The translations under genes and the position numbers were made by a program. The notes under the pieces are model-generated. The model was given only the letters and a program-made list of their open reading frames with translations, did no database searches and had not been told where the DNA came from. 64,000 nt of DNA from Spinellus fusiger (lineage: Eukaryota > Mucoromycota > Mucoromycetes > Mucorales > Phycomycetaceae): NCBI GenBank assembly GCA_025094145.1, contig JALLLS010000034.1:124001-188000 (forward strand), written 5' to 3'. The stretch's first letter is position 1, and the number at the start of each line of letters is the position of its first letter. Shown here piece after piece: positions 47,320-59,418 of this stretch.

Positions 47320-48030
47320 GTTAAGCCAACACAACATATCAGATAGATATTCAGAAGTTCACACTCGTGGAAAATATAATAAAGCAGAAAATAAAAAGCT
47401 ATGGGGTATTTATTATCTGTTGAAGGCTGGATTAAAATTGACTATCATCGCAAACGTAGTTGAGATGAAAAAGTCCACAGATCAAAATAGTATCAGAAAC
47501 ATCAAAGAACGCGGGTCACCATTGCGTTTAAAGAGTCATGGAAAACATAAAAAAAAGCCAGTGAGAAGGACCTCAGACACCTGGAAAAGGTCATTAGAAA
47601 GGGTCTATTTGCCTCATGTAATTAGCTGAAATGAAATTGGAAATGTTGAAGTTTGAGGTTGTTGTATGTAGAAACACCATTATCAGCTATTGCAGTCAGT
47701 TAAGTTTTGGATCTTTTTCTCCAGCTCACAATTCAGCCTTAACTGTAGAACACAAAGAGAAACGATGGAGGTGCCCGTGTCATCAGAAAAGTTGGAGAAC
47801 GTTATGATCCTAATCCTATTGTTCCAACAACAAAGTTTGGTGGCAGTGGGGTCATGCTTTGGAGCTGTATTTGGGCGGGCATTGGAAAAAACAATGGACA
47901 TAATAAGGTCATCTACTACCAATATTGAATGTTTGAAGGCTCTAATTGCAGAGGAGTGGGAGTGGGTTGGTGTTGAACTTGCACAACGATTAGTTCTGAG
48001 TATGGCAGATAGATGTTAAGTAGCTATTGA
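47320..48030 (+). mobile_element. Tc1-like transposase relic
   Basis: The first frame (47318-47629) resembles a Tc1 N-terminal half (KLWGIYYLLKAGLKLTIIAN, RKPVRRTS). Further on, frames give RCPCHQKSWRT and PTTKFGGSGVMLWSCIWAGI, comparable to the Tc1 block FGGGSVMVWGCI. Stops and frameshifts separate the pieces, and no terminal repeats were found. Confidence 0.6.
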
Positions 48031-48384
48031 TGCCAAAGGAAACCATACAAAATACTAACTGTATTATTATTTTATTTTCTATAATTAAAAATATTAAGCT
48101 TTGGTGTGATTAAGTTTGAAGTTTCTAGATCAAATGCAAAGTGTCTTATTTGATGTTGAACATATCCTAAATACTTCGTCCTGATATTTATTTTCAAAAG
48201 TATTAACTTCAATTGGGTGTGGCTGTAGAATAATAAGTAATAGACAGAGAGTAGACACAGGGCAGGTCAATCTGCACTAATCGCAGTGGACCTCTCATAC
48301 GATAGCATTATGACATCAGAAAAACACATTGAGACACATCTTTGTTAATAAAATACAACTTTATTACAATAACAACAACGAAAA
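48031..48384. other. Intergenic
   Basis: AT-rich 3' flank of the methyltransferase gene; nothing else is supported. Confidence 0.5.
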
Positions 48385-49461
48385 CTACTGACGACTATAG
48401 TAGTAGAATCGATAGAGTGTTATTCCCTCCTCCTCTTGTACTTCTTCATCGTCTGTTGCCTTTAAATAAAGCCCCAATGACACCATACGAGACTCAAACA
48501 GAGTCACTTCTTCTACGTGTGTTGAACGCAGGGGAATCATAAAGTAAAAGGTATCTGTCATTAATGCCTCTACTGCCACTGGAAGATACTTGGCATGTTC
48601 CATTTCATACAACAGGTCACTAGCAATGACAATATCGTACGTGTGGTTTCTCCATGGACTCTCAGGATTTGTAGCCACGTCAATAAAGTCCAATTGTGCT
48701 ACCGTAGCGTGGGTTGCTTGATTAAGCTCCACATTGATGGCTACATTCTCAAGGACACTTGGATGGTAGTCTGTCAGCTCTACTGAAGCAGCCCCTAGCT
48801 TCTCACACATTAGTCCCACCATCCCTGTGCCAGTGCCAAGTTCAAGGATCCGCTGGTGGGGAGGAATAAATGGCTTTTGGACAAGGCGTCTATTAAAAAG
48901 AACCCCATCATTGAGTCCAACAATACATAAATAGATAAAATAAAATAAAAGATGTGCTTCTTACTTGGCCATAAGGGGAGCAGCACCCCATGTCTTGAAT
49001 CCAATATCATTACCAATGTAACTGGGTTCATGAATCTTCAATGATACTACAGTCTCCTTACCATGGCTATCAAGGCAGGAGAAATGCCATGTTCCTATCA
49101 TAGCACCCGCAGCACCTCTTCCTGAAAGATGAGAAAGCACTTTGGCTGTTCTGTCTACTCTTGCATTGTCAGTGACTTCTCCTGATACTATTTTGACAAG
49201 AAGAGGATAGACCATTTGACTGGCTTGCTTCACATGATAGGCCTGCATTGCGCTCTTTTCTTCTCCCTCCAGTGCAACATAGCGGTCATAAGACTGTTGG
49301 ATTATGTCTTCGAGTAGGGAAAGAAGTGTGTCCAAGGGCTGTTCAAGTGCAGTTGGATTGTTTTGTCTTTTACACGCCCACACCTGATGAGTTTGCAGCT
49401 GAAGGACTTCCAGTAGTTGGGCGGGATCTGTAGTGGGATCTGTAGGTAGAGTGGTTTCCAT
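48385..49461 (-). CDS. Family-16 (METTL21/EFM-like) protein lysine methyltransferase
   Basis: ATG 49461 opens METTLPTDPTTDP; exons 49461-48965 and 48889-48385 join in frame to 333 residues. The second exon has the SAM-binding motif ILELGTGTGMVGL, the acidic loop VELTDYHPSVLENVAINVEL and DIVIASDLLYE, which fit the Methyltransf_16 family that modifies elongation factors and chaperones. The N-terminal half is helical and precedes the conserved WGAAPLMAK substrate-side motif. The target lysine cannot be inferred. The predicted product is cytosolic. Confidence 0.85.
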
Positions 49462-49818
49462 TCTAGGCTCCAATGGTGACTAATAAAATAAAAAAAAACA
49501 CTCTGTTTCCTTAGCAACAGCAGTCAAAATCCATCTCCATGCCAACAAAAAAAAGAAAGAGAAGAAAAGAGAGAGCCAATCGGAGTTTTTACTCATGCAC
49601 CAGGATTCAGGTACCTTTAGTAAGCCACCTCTTCTCACTTTCTCCTGGAGTGGCAACTACCAATCAGAGTAGATAAGAATCAGCAGCACCAACCTAGCAA
49701 GTCAAGCAAATAAAAAAAAAGATATATATATAAAAGATAAAAGATAAAAGATAAAAGATAAAAGATAAAAGATAAAAATAACGCGCCCTTGTTTTATTTT
49801 CCCTTTTCTTCTTCTCCC
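49462..49818. promoter_or_regulatory. Divergent promoter region with AAAGATAA repeats
   Basis: It separates the methyltransferase start from the plus-strand small protein. It contains seven or so tandem AAAAGATA units at about 49729-49781. Confidence 0.5.
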
Positions 49819-50079
49819 ATGTCCTCTTCAGTAGCAGCAACCTCTTCACACTATGGTGCCACGCCTCCACCAGAATCACACATCAAAAGAAGCCCTTCCT
49901 ATAACAGTAGTTTAAATTCACCCCAAGAACCACCCACGCAAGATCCTTACACTTCTCCCACTGAACCCTCTAATACTCTATGCTGTGGTCTATGCCTACT
50001 TCCACTGGCTGCTTTGGGAGGTGCCATTGATCAAATAAGCCGCAAGTTCAGTCGGGCTAAACAGGGACAGAAATCGTAA
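49819..50079 (+). CDS. Small Ser/Pro-rich protein with Cys-rich hydrophobic segment
   Basis: ATG 49819 opens an uninterrupted 86-codon frame. The N-terminal 55 residues are Ser/Pro/Thr-rich (SPSYNSSLNSPQEPPTQDP). A short hydrophobic stretch with clustered cysteines follows (TLCCGLCLLPLAALGGAI), and then a basic tail (SRKFSRAKQGQKS). Such CCxxC segments next to a hydrophobic run may be palmitoylated and membrane-attached, but that is inference. I do not recognise the family. Confidence 0.6.
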   Translation: MSSSVAATSSHYGATPPPESHIKRSPSYNSSLNSPQEPPTQDPYTSPTEPSNTLCCGLCLLPLAALGGAIDQISRKFSRAKQGQKS

Positions 50080-50171
50080 TAGTGATATTTGAAGATTGAA
50101 GATTGAAGATTGAATATTTGATAGTGGTAGTATTTCTCTTTTTCCATGTCTCCTCATGTCTCTTTTTTATA

Positions 50172-51008
50172 TCAGTAAAGGTCATTCTGGTTATTGTCTA
50201 CACAGAACCCTTGATGATGTAAGGTAGTATTTCGTATCTTATCGACTCGCTGTTTTGCTTCCATTTCTTCTCGTTGAGCTACAAGGATCTCTTCTACTGG
50301 GACTTGTCTGAGATTGGCACACTCATCTGTGCTTATGTCCTGCTCACCATTTTAATCTTCTTTTTATGGTAATAATTGTGGTAGTGGTAATGCTACTGCT
50401 ACTACTGCTAATAATAATAATAATAGTAATAATAGTAATAATAATAGTAATAATAATAATAGTAATAGTAATAGTAATAGTAATAGTAATAGTAATAGTA
50501 ATAGTAATAGTAATAGTAATAGTAATAGTAATAGTAATAGTAATAGTAATAGTAATAATGATAAACAACACTTACAATCTCACCCAATAGCACAACATTT
50601 TCTCCCCTAATAATAAAAATACCTCTGGGTATATCGCCGTAGCAATTCCCCACATAGATTCTTTCAATCGTGTCTTGTAGGACTAGATTGGCTGTTCATT
50701 TTGCTTAGTACGAGGACACATTAGACGCATAAAAATGGTCCATAGGAAATAGAAAGTCAATAGTACCGAATTGATCAAAGGATCTTAATGTGCCAATCAG
50801 TTTACGACCGTCTCTCAAAAGCACCATGAGCTTTTCTAGTGTAAAAGATAGAGTATGGGTGGTTAATATGGCTGTAGAGGAAGGAAGCATAATAAAGGTT
50901 GATGGAGAATAACACAAAATAACACGGAATTACACGGAATTACATACTGTCGACACTGTCAATAAGCCCAGTGGAGGTGGTAAAGAAGGGTCCAGAGGTT
51001 ATTTCCAT
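50172..51008 (-). CDS. LSM1: LSM1, subunit of the Lsm1-7 mRNA decay ring
   Basis: Four exons (51008-50948, 50835-50767, 50691-50576, 50339-50172) join in frame to 137 residues. The start is ATG 51008 ([20 protein letters not shown]). Sm1 is [20 protein letters not shown] followed by [15 protein letters not shown]; Sm2 is [15 protein letters not shown]. The C-terminal extension includes [14 protein letters not shown]. Lsm1-7 binds oligoadenylated mRNA 3' ends with Pat1 and promotes decapping in P bodies. The third intron contains a long (TAGTAA)n tract. Length matches human LSM1 (133 residues). Confidence 0.95.
50408..50560. repeat. (TAGTAA)n repeat in an LSM1 intron
   Basis: About 20 TAGTAA/TAATAA units fill the intron before the last exon. 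It produces artefactual Tyr- or Ile/Val-rich frames. Confidence 0.95.
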
Positions 51009-52220
51009 GTGCCTTTTCTTCTGTGCTTTTTTGTTCTCTTTTTGTTCTGGTTTTCTTTTTTAAACACTACACAGAAATGGTAGAGAGGAAAAGAAAGAGA
51101 AGAGAAGGGGATATTATTTCTGGGTTGGTTTCAATGCAAAGACTGTGACTGATAAAAAATAGCACTCACTCTGCCATCTATCTTCTTTATTTCTATTGGA
51201 TCAATCATAACCAATGGCAAAGGAGGTGTCAATTCATAGGTAGTGGCGGTGGATTGACTTATAGAAAGAGGCAAGTCTACTGTTGAATGGACTGTTGGAT
51301 CAAGGTATGACGTATGTGAGTGCATATTCTGATGTAGCAGAAAGTCAATAAGATAAAGGGATAAAAGGGATAAAAGGTACTAGTCAACAGGCAAAGAAGT
51401 TGTCTACAGGTATGTGCATTTATTGATGAGTGAGTGGTTTTTAATGAAGAATTACGCCCCTTGTCAATGGATAGTCCTGCTGCTTAGTATCTCTTAATAA
51501 AGGGCACCAATACACTGGAATCTGTCTGCTCTATAGAGTATAAAATATAGACTCGAGAATAGCAAAGACACTGCCTATGAAATCCATCAGTCTCTTGAGT
51601 CCTTTTTAGCCAACATGAAAAGGTGTCCATGCAGACGACTTCTGCTCTAGGCTAGAACAGACTTTCCTCTCATCTTTCACTCATGCACTGTCGATTCTTA
51701 TAATTTAAAATCATCTTTAATTAAGTCACTGTCTTTTTTTTATTTTTATATTTGGGGTTGCATTGTTAGTATATTTTTGGAGGAGGATCTCTCTTACTAC
51801 TACTCACTTTGGAGTGTAACCACTACACCACTGCTATAAATGCACACAGATTGCTTCATGGGTTGTACACTCATATGACACTGTTTTCTTCTTTGTTGTT
51901 GTTTATAGAAAGGACTGATCTTTTACTGGGCCATGTATCATTTTAGCTCCACTCAGTGGGTCATTTTTCTCTTTTCGTGGGCGGACTTCAAAATGGTTTA
52001 GTGTAGCGTATTCAATCGCATGACATGATAATAAAAATAATAAGAAATAATAAGAAAATAAGAGATACTTTCACCTATAGAGTGATGAAAAGGGATGATC
52101 TTTTTCTGTACACCTCCACCCCTCATTGCCTCCCTTTCTTACCATGCTGGTGGATGTCTGTAAATGTCTTATATTCTATTTCTGCATCTTTTCTATTTTT
52201 TCTTTCTCTCTTCCTCATCC
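51009..52220. other. Intergenic with one uncertain exon-like frame
   Basis: Apart from the frame at 51131-51325 nothing coding is convincing. The final part should hold the promoter of the ERT1-like gene. Confidence 0.4.
51131..51325 (-). CDS. Possible exon upstream of LSM1
   Basis: ATG 51325 opens 64 codons (MHSHTSYLDPTVHSTVDLPL ... PLVMIDPIEIKKIDGR), with a good donor (AGA|GTGAGT) at about 51170. It could splice to a Lys-rich frame ending inside the LSM1 first exon (KKKTRTKREQKST). Whether this is an independent small gene or a noncoding 5' exon of LSM1 is unclear. Confidence 0.25.
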   Translation of the reverse strand: MHSHTSYLDPTVHSTVDLPLSISQSTATTYELTPPLPLVMIDPIEIKKIDGRVSAIFYQSQSLH

Positions 52221-53900
52221 ATGTCCTCTTATTTAATATCAGTGCCATCCAAAGAAAGAGACTCGCCAAGAAAAAGACAGAAGGTGTCCCCAGGTAAAAG
52301 ATGATTAAAGTAGTCTGTCCATGATACAGTAGAGAAAAAATGATATATATATATATATGCATATATATGTGTATATATGAATGGAAAGGCCTGTAAGGAC
52401 TGGACTTGCAACAGGCTTCAAATCATTTGTGATCGCAGTATTCAAATTCAATTTCTTATCGATTTCTTATTTATTATACATAACTCTATTTACTTGTGGA
52501 ATAATAATAATAAAGAGAGTCCTTGTCAAAGATGGACAGAACAAACGATAGGCCTCATGTGCCATGATACATGCTCTTCTTTTGAAGGAGTGGGGCATTC
52601 CAATTTTACTCAACAAGACAATGGAACCATGAGTAAGGAACCCACCTGCTTGTTGACAGGCTATTATTAATCACCACAGTAATACAAGGAGAGTCCACAG
52701 ACCTAACATGGTATTCTGCTACACATGCACCGAGGATCCCTCCACTCATAGCAACGCCCTATGAGATGCTCTCAGTGCCCAATGCTACTCCTCCCCATGC
52801 CTCTACTGTCTCTCCCAAAGACATTATTACACCTCAAAAAGAGAAATCCATGGCCCTTCGTGAGCAGTTTTATTTGGTAGCAGCTGACCCACAAGATGGA
52901 AGTGCCAAGGACAAGCTTAACCAAGTCATCGATGCTAAATACAAGGCAGGTATTCTTAAGCCGTATAACTATGTGAATGGCTATGCACGACTTCAGAATT
53001 ACATGGATCAGCAGTAAGTTAAGAGGAGAGTTTTATTCTATGGGATAGTGTGTGTATGTGTGTACGCTTACCCTGGCTTGGGCCACATGGACTCTTAGTA
53101 TGACAGGAGAGACAAAGCAGCGTATTCTAAATGTGATGGGGACATTTCGTCCTGCATTTCGACAAGTAGCACAGTCATTGACAGACATTGATCTAATTCT
53201 AGTGGAAGAGGCCTTTGACCGACTTTTACTGGTATTATTGACTGACCTCTGTATAAAACAATAGAAAATAAGACAGGAAACCTTGTTTTTGTATGGAATA
53301 GGACTATGACCGATTGTTCGCTGCTGCTGCCATTCCAGCCTGCCTCTGGAGAAGAACAGGCGAGATCTACAAAGGAAACAAAGCATTTGCTTCTTTGATT
53401 GATGTGTCTGTAGAGCAGTTGCATGGTGTAATATAAACCCAATGTGTGTCTTTTCTTTTGCTTATTCTCTTTTATTGTTCTTAGGGTAGATTATGTATTT
53501 ACGAAATCATGTCAGAAGAATCCTTGGTGAATTATTGGGAGGTAAGGTAGAAGGGCGCTGCAGTTATGTATTTATGTGGGGTACCAGTCACTGACAAGAA
53601 GAGGTGTATAGAAATACAGTAACATTGCTTTTGATCCTAGACAAAAGGCAGTATTGACGTGTTGTTTCTTGAAGCACAAGACAACATCAGTACTGTTTTC
53701 GTGTTGTTTTTCTTTTACAATTAGAAGAGATCAATATGCTATGTAAGTCCTTGTTTATTAGGCTAGTATCAGTGAAGCTCACACCTGTATTTATAGACCT
53801 GTAAGTTGTAGAACTCCTATTTACGATGTTCTCTATTCATTCACACGCCTAATAGACAATGATTGTGGGAAATTTCTTACCTGTGGGGCCTTTCTCCTAA
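52221..53900 (+). CDS. ERT1-like Zn-cluster/PAS transcription factor
   Basis: ATG 52221 starts with SSYLISVPSKERDSPRKRQK. Exons near 52395-52436 and from 52515 give a cysteine cluster (ACKDWTCNRLQIICDRKS, then PCQRWTEQTIGLMCHD). The next exons carry NYVNGYARLQNYMDQQ, RILNVMGTFRPAFRQVAQSL, EEAFDRLLLDYDRLFAAAAI, PACLWRRTGEIYKGNKAF and IYEIMSEESLVNYWE, the conserved PAS-like domain of Ert1/AcuK-type regulators of gluconeogenesis and non-fermentable carbon use. The end reads MIVGNFLPVGPFS, TAA 53898-53900. The zinc cluster is odd: C-x4-C at the start and Trp where the fifth Cys is expected. A tiny exon may lie between 53760 and 53802. Confidence 0.85.
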
Positions 53901-53929
53901 ACTGTTTTATTATTTTTATTCTTACAAGT

Positions 53930-54140
53930 ATTATGTTATTATGGTGTTATTGTTATTGTTATTATTGTTATTATTGTTATTATTGTTATTATTGTTATTA
54001 TTGTTATTATTGTTATTATTGTTATTATTGTTATTATTGTTATTATTGTTATTATTGTTATTATTGTTATTGTTATTGTTATTGTTATTATTGTTATTAC
54101 TATTATTATTACTATTATTATTACTATTATTATTATCAAG
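53930..54140. repeat. (TATTGT)n / (TTATTA)n repeat
   Basis: Over 200 bp of TTATTATTG units; frames through it give poly-Leu or poly-Tyr products that are not genes. Confidence 0.95.
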
Positions 54141-56440
54141 ATTATCCCTATTATTACTATTATGCTATTCTGTTCATAGTCTGTTATGTAGTTATGGAAG
54201 CTAATATGCTACAGACTCAATCATTGTTTTTATCAAGACGCGGGTCAATGATGAATACAAAAGAATATAAAGTAGATGTTTCTTCTTTTGAATAAAACGA
54301 AAAAGAGAGAATGAATATGCTCTACCGATGAGTCAACAGCCACATAGAGAATATACTCTATTTTAATCTATACTCTAAAGTATAAATTATCATTAGGCTA
54401 TTGCAAAATATTTTTATTTCTTTATTGCTTTGGCACCATGGCACACTATAGTTTAACGTTCTACTATTGAACAAAAGTATTGTATATATAGGCATAGATA
54501 TAGATAGACTCAATAAAGGCTTCCTCTTGCATGGACCTATGTCTTATCATTCACAATATGTCTTTTTGCTCTGTTCCTCCCATACTAAAACAGAGTAGTT
54601 GGCATTTGCAGTCTATCCATACAAAGGCACATGACTGGAGGGTATGTCTGTACCCAATGTAACACATTGCTAAATATTTTTCCATTTTTTTCCTCTATTT
54701 CTGTTCAGTGATGTTTCTCATAGAACATATGTTTAAGGTGTGACTTGTTAAGGTAAGCATATCAGAGACAGTATTAGTGATATAGATGATAAGTAGAACA
54801 AGTGATAATAATAAGTAGAACAGGTAATAATAATAAGTAGAACAAGTGATAATAATAAGTAGAACAAGTGATAATAATAAGTAGAACAGGTAATAATAAT
54901 AAGTAGAACAGGTAATAATAATAAGTAGAACAAGTGATAATAATAGGTAGAACAGGTAATAATAATAAATAGAACAAGTGATAATAATAAATAGAACAAG
55001 TGATAATAATAAATAGAACAAGTGATAATAATAGGTAGAACAGGTAATAATAATAAATAGAACAAGTGATAATAATAAATAGAACAAGTGATAATAATAG
55101 GTAGAACAGGTAATAATAAATAGAACAGGTAATAATAATAATAACAACAGGAGTACTTGCACTAACAATAATAACAATAATAGATCATGGAATAGAGGAA
55201 ATATATAGGATATAGGATATGTTATTCTAGCTCAAAGTACTGCTCCATTAGAGTCATCTTAGTGAAAAAGTGGTCTTTGTTCCTTATCAAGTAATCTCTT
55301 CTCTTCTCTTCTCTCTCTCTACCATTATAGAATCATTCTCATTTACACTCTAGAGTGAGCAGGTGAGTAACTGAGTAATTGAGTGGCTCTTATGACTCCT
55401 GCTGTTGATAGGAGAGAGCAGTAATGATAAAAAAAAATAAAAAAAAAACTCACTTGTCTTTATTATACCCCTCTTTTTTTCTTTCTTTCTGGGAATGAAT
55501 AATAATAATAAAATATAAAAACACAGCAATTTACACTAAGAATTCCCTTTGTGTATTAGTTACGTGCTATGCCAGTGCAACCAGGTTCTTACTCACAAGA
55601 CACTATTTTATGGCTAGATATAGAGGCATTTTCCCCTTCCACCAATCATCAATAGTGTTAAATTCTATAAAGAATTTCAATGTAGTGTTGCGCAGTAGAT
55701 TTTTTTTCTTTTTTTTCCTTCTTATCATTAACATCGCTCTTCCAAGTGGATGGGGATGTGTAAGTAGTAGGGGCAAGGCATGGAGGATGGATATAGAGAA
55801 AAGTGAGTGTGTTGAGGTGCGTGTAACCGTTGTGGACACGAGGAAGGGTTTTAACTCAGACGGCTCGACTGCGACACCTCCAAGCCACTCAATGAAGGAT
55901 GAGCATATAAAGGGATAGGGCGTTGGCTTTTAGCTTACCTTTTCCTTAATTTCACACTTTTGTATCATCTTTGCTTATATAACTCTAGTCTACACCAGAA
56001 GCCTCTCAATCAATAACGAAACTCATAAAAACACAACAGAAAGATAAAATCATCTGCCGCTTCCTATAAATAACCTACTACAGACTCAAACTAAGCCTAT
56101 CAAAACAAGAAAAGCCCCTTTTTAAAGAAAGGAAAATCAGAGAACGAGAAAGATATGTGCTTTAAAAAAGAATAAATTGAATATCACTTGACAGCATCAA
56201 TCGACAGTCCAGTAACCAGCAACCGTAACAACCAGTCACCACAGCAACTACAGCAACCACAGCAACCACAACAACCACAACAACTACAGCAGCCAGTCAC
56301 CACAGCAACCAGTCACCACAGCAACCACTACTACACATCCCTTTCTCTTACATCACTTCAGACCTGTTTTTGTAACTTCGGATCTTCTTTCTCCTTCGAT
56401 TTCGATGCTCCTGTTTTATTCAACCTTTTAAATAGTTCAA
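54141..56440. other. Intergenic, repeat-rich, upstream of the cyclin
   Basis: It holds a 19-22-bp minisatellite (54784-55140) and T/A-rich runs. The CAACCACAG-rich stretch at about 56220-56335 is probably in the cyclin 5' leader. A 102-codon frame at 55610-55918 looks random. Confidence 0.5.
54784..55140. repeat. Minisatellite, unit AAGTAGAACAAGTGATAATA
   Basis: About 17 tandem units of 19-22 bp, alternating CAAGTGATAATAAT and CAGGTAATAATAAT variants with AAGTAG/AAATAG/AGGTAG heads. The minus-strand frames are open only because the unit lacks stops. Confidence 0.95.
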
Positions 56441-57485
56441 ATGTCTATCTCTAATCTGTGCCTTCCTACATATGAGCAACCGGTGTCTACAACGGCACTG
56501 GCTGGTCATGAATCCTACCGCTATCCGCTTGAATCCCCTTATCCACACTGCATTCCTACACTTACCATTCCCTTCTCCACAACTGCTGATGCTAGCCACC
56601 CAAGCATGCCTACACCCAACAGTGCTGTCAATAACACTATCTCACCTACAGATTCTAATGCTTGTAAATATTCAACTCTGCCCCTAGAAGAGCAGCCTTG
56701 TCCCAAATACCGCGAATTCCTCAGCGCTTCTCGTCCCGAACGTACCATGATGATTGAACGTCTTGTGGGTAGGTGTCATTCTAGGTAGATGTCTACCTGA
56801 GTACATAAAGACTATAAGAATATAAAAGAACAAGTGGCCTTCTTTATGATGATGATGATGAAAACTCAATTCTACCTTGCCTTTTTTCTCCAACCTTTCC
56901 CCCTTTCTTTCCCTGTCTACAGAAACGGCCGCCGATATCATCGACTCCATTTGGCAACCCCGTTTCCTCACCAACGACAAAGTCAAAGTAGTGCCTACCA
57001 AGGGATTCATTCGAGAAATCCTCTGTCGCTCCAAAGCCACCTATTCTACACTACAAATATGTCTGTTCTATCTCTTTCGAGTGAAAAAGATTGTCCATGA
57101 AAAGCTTCGAAAACGTCATCAGTCCTCTTCTCCCTCCTCCTCTCCTTCTCCTCCTTCCTCTTCCACTTCTTTGTCTGCCTCTTCCTTGTCTAATCATGTG
57201 AATACATTCCATGAATGTTCACTAAAGACCAACAACCGCACAGAAGAACTTATGTGCTGCGGAAGACGCATGTTTCTGGCAGCTCTTATGCTTGCTTCTA
57301 AATATTTGCACGACAAGAATTACCGCAACCAATCGTGGGCCAAGATTTCAGGTCTTTCCATGAGGGAGATCAATGCTGCAGAAATGGCCTTTCTTCAATT
57401 GATCGATTACAAGCTCTATGTGAGTAAGCCGACCTTTGACAAATGGTACACTCTACTTCATGGCTACACTTGTAGTAAAAAATAG
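56441..57485 (+). CDS. PCL/Pho80-type cyclin
   Basis: ATG 56441 is chosen; exons 56441-56768 and 56923-57485 join (V-E-TAADIIDSIW) to 296 residues. A Ser/Pro/Thr-rich N-terminus precedes a cyclin box: RPERTMMIERLVETAADIID, FIREILCRSKATYSTLQICL, and after a Ser-rich insertion GRRMFLAALMLASKYLHDKN, SWAKISGLSMREINAAEMAF and LQLIDYKLYVS. This matches Pcl1/Pcl2/ClgA cyclins that activate Pho85-type kinases at the G1/S transition and polarity. The Ser/Pro insertion inside the box (about 57120-57190) is unusual but such loops occur in fungal Pcl cyclins. Confidence 0.92.
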
Positions 57486-57718
57486 GCAACTTTGTTCTCT
57501 TTTTTTCTATTATTATTTCTCCATTTGGAGAGAAAAGAAATGATTAAAGAGTTTATATATTGTGTATACATTGTTACTATTACAAAGAAAACAACAAAGA
57601 AAAGAAAACAAAAAGACTGAAATATTGTTTATTGCAATGTGATTGTGTTTGGATTAAAAAAGAAGGGTTGAAGGAGCTGTGTTTATATAACTAGATATAT
57701 AAAAAGAACTTGAAGAGC

Positions 57719-59343
<1,625 letters not shown>

Positions 59344-59418
59344 GGGATTTATAGTTGCTAGGGATAAGAAAAAAAAAAGAGAAGAATGACGCTGCTTCTT
59401 ATTTGTAAAAATAGTATA

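Noticed and set aside
50344..50653. Long Tyr- or Ile/Thr-rich frames
   Set aside because: They lie in the (TAGTAA)n repeat inside an LSM1 intron.
53863..54204. Poly-leucine and poly-tyrosine frames
   Set aside because: They arise from the TTATTATTG microsatellite; the same repeats generate frames in several phases on both strands.
54695..55177. 160-codon minus-strand frame with rep-like peptide repeats
   Set aside because: The frame is open only because the minisatellite unit lacks stops; composition is low-complexity and no start context or homology is seen.
55603..55918. Overlapping frames on both strands upstream of the cyclin
   Set aside because: No motif, poor composition and no splice partner.
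56188..56454. Gln/Pro-rich frame upstream of the cyclin
   Set aside because: It begins with TTG, consists of CAACCACAG repeats and is not in frame with the cyclin; probably 5' leader.
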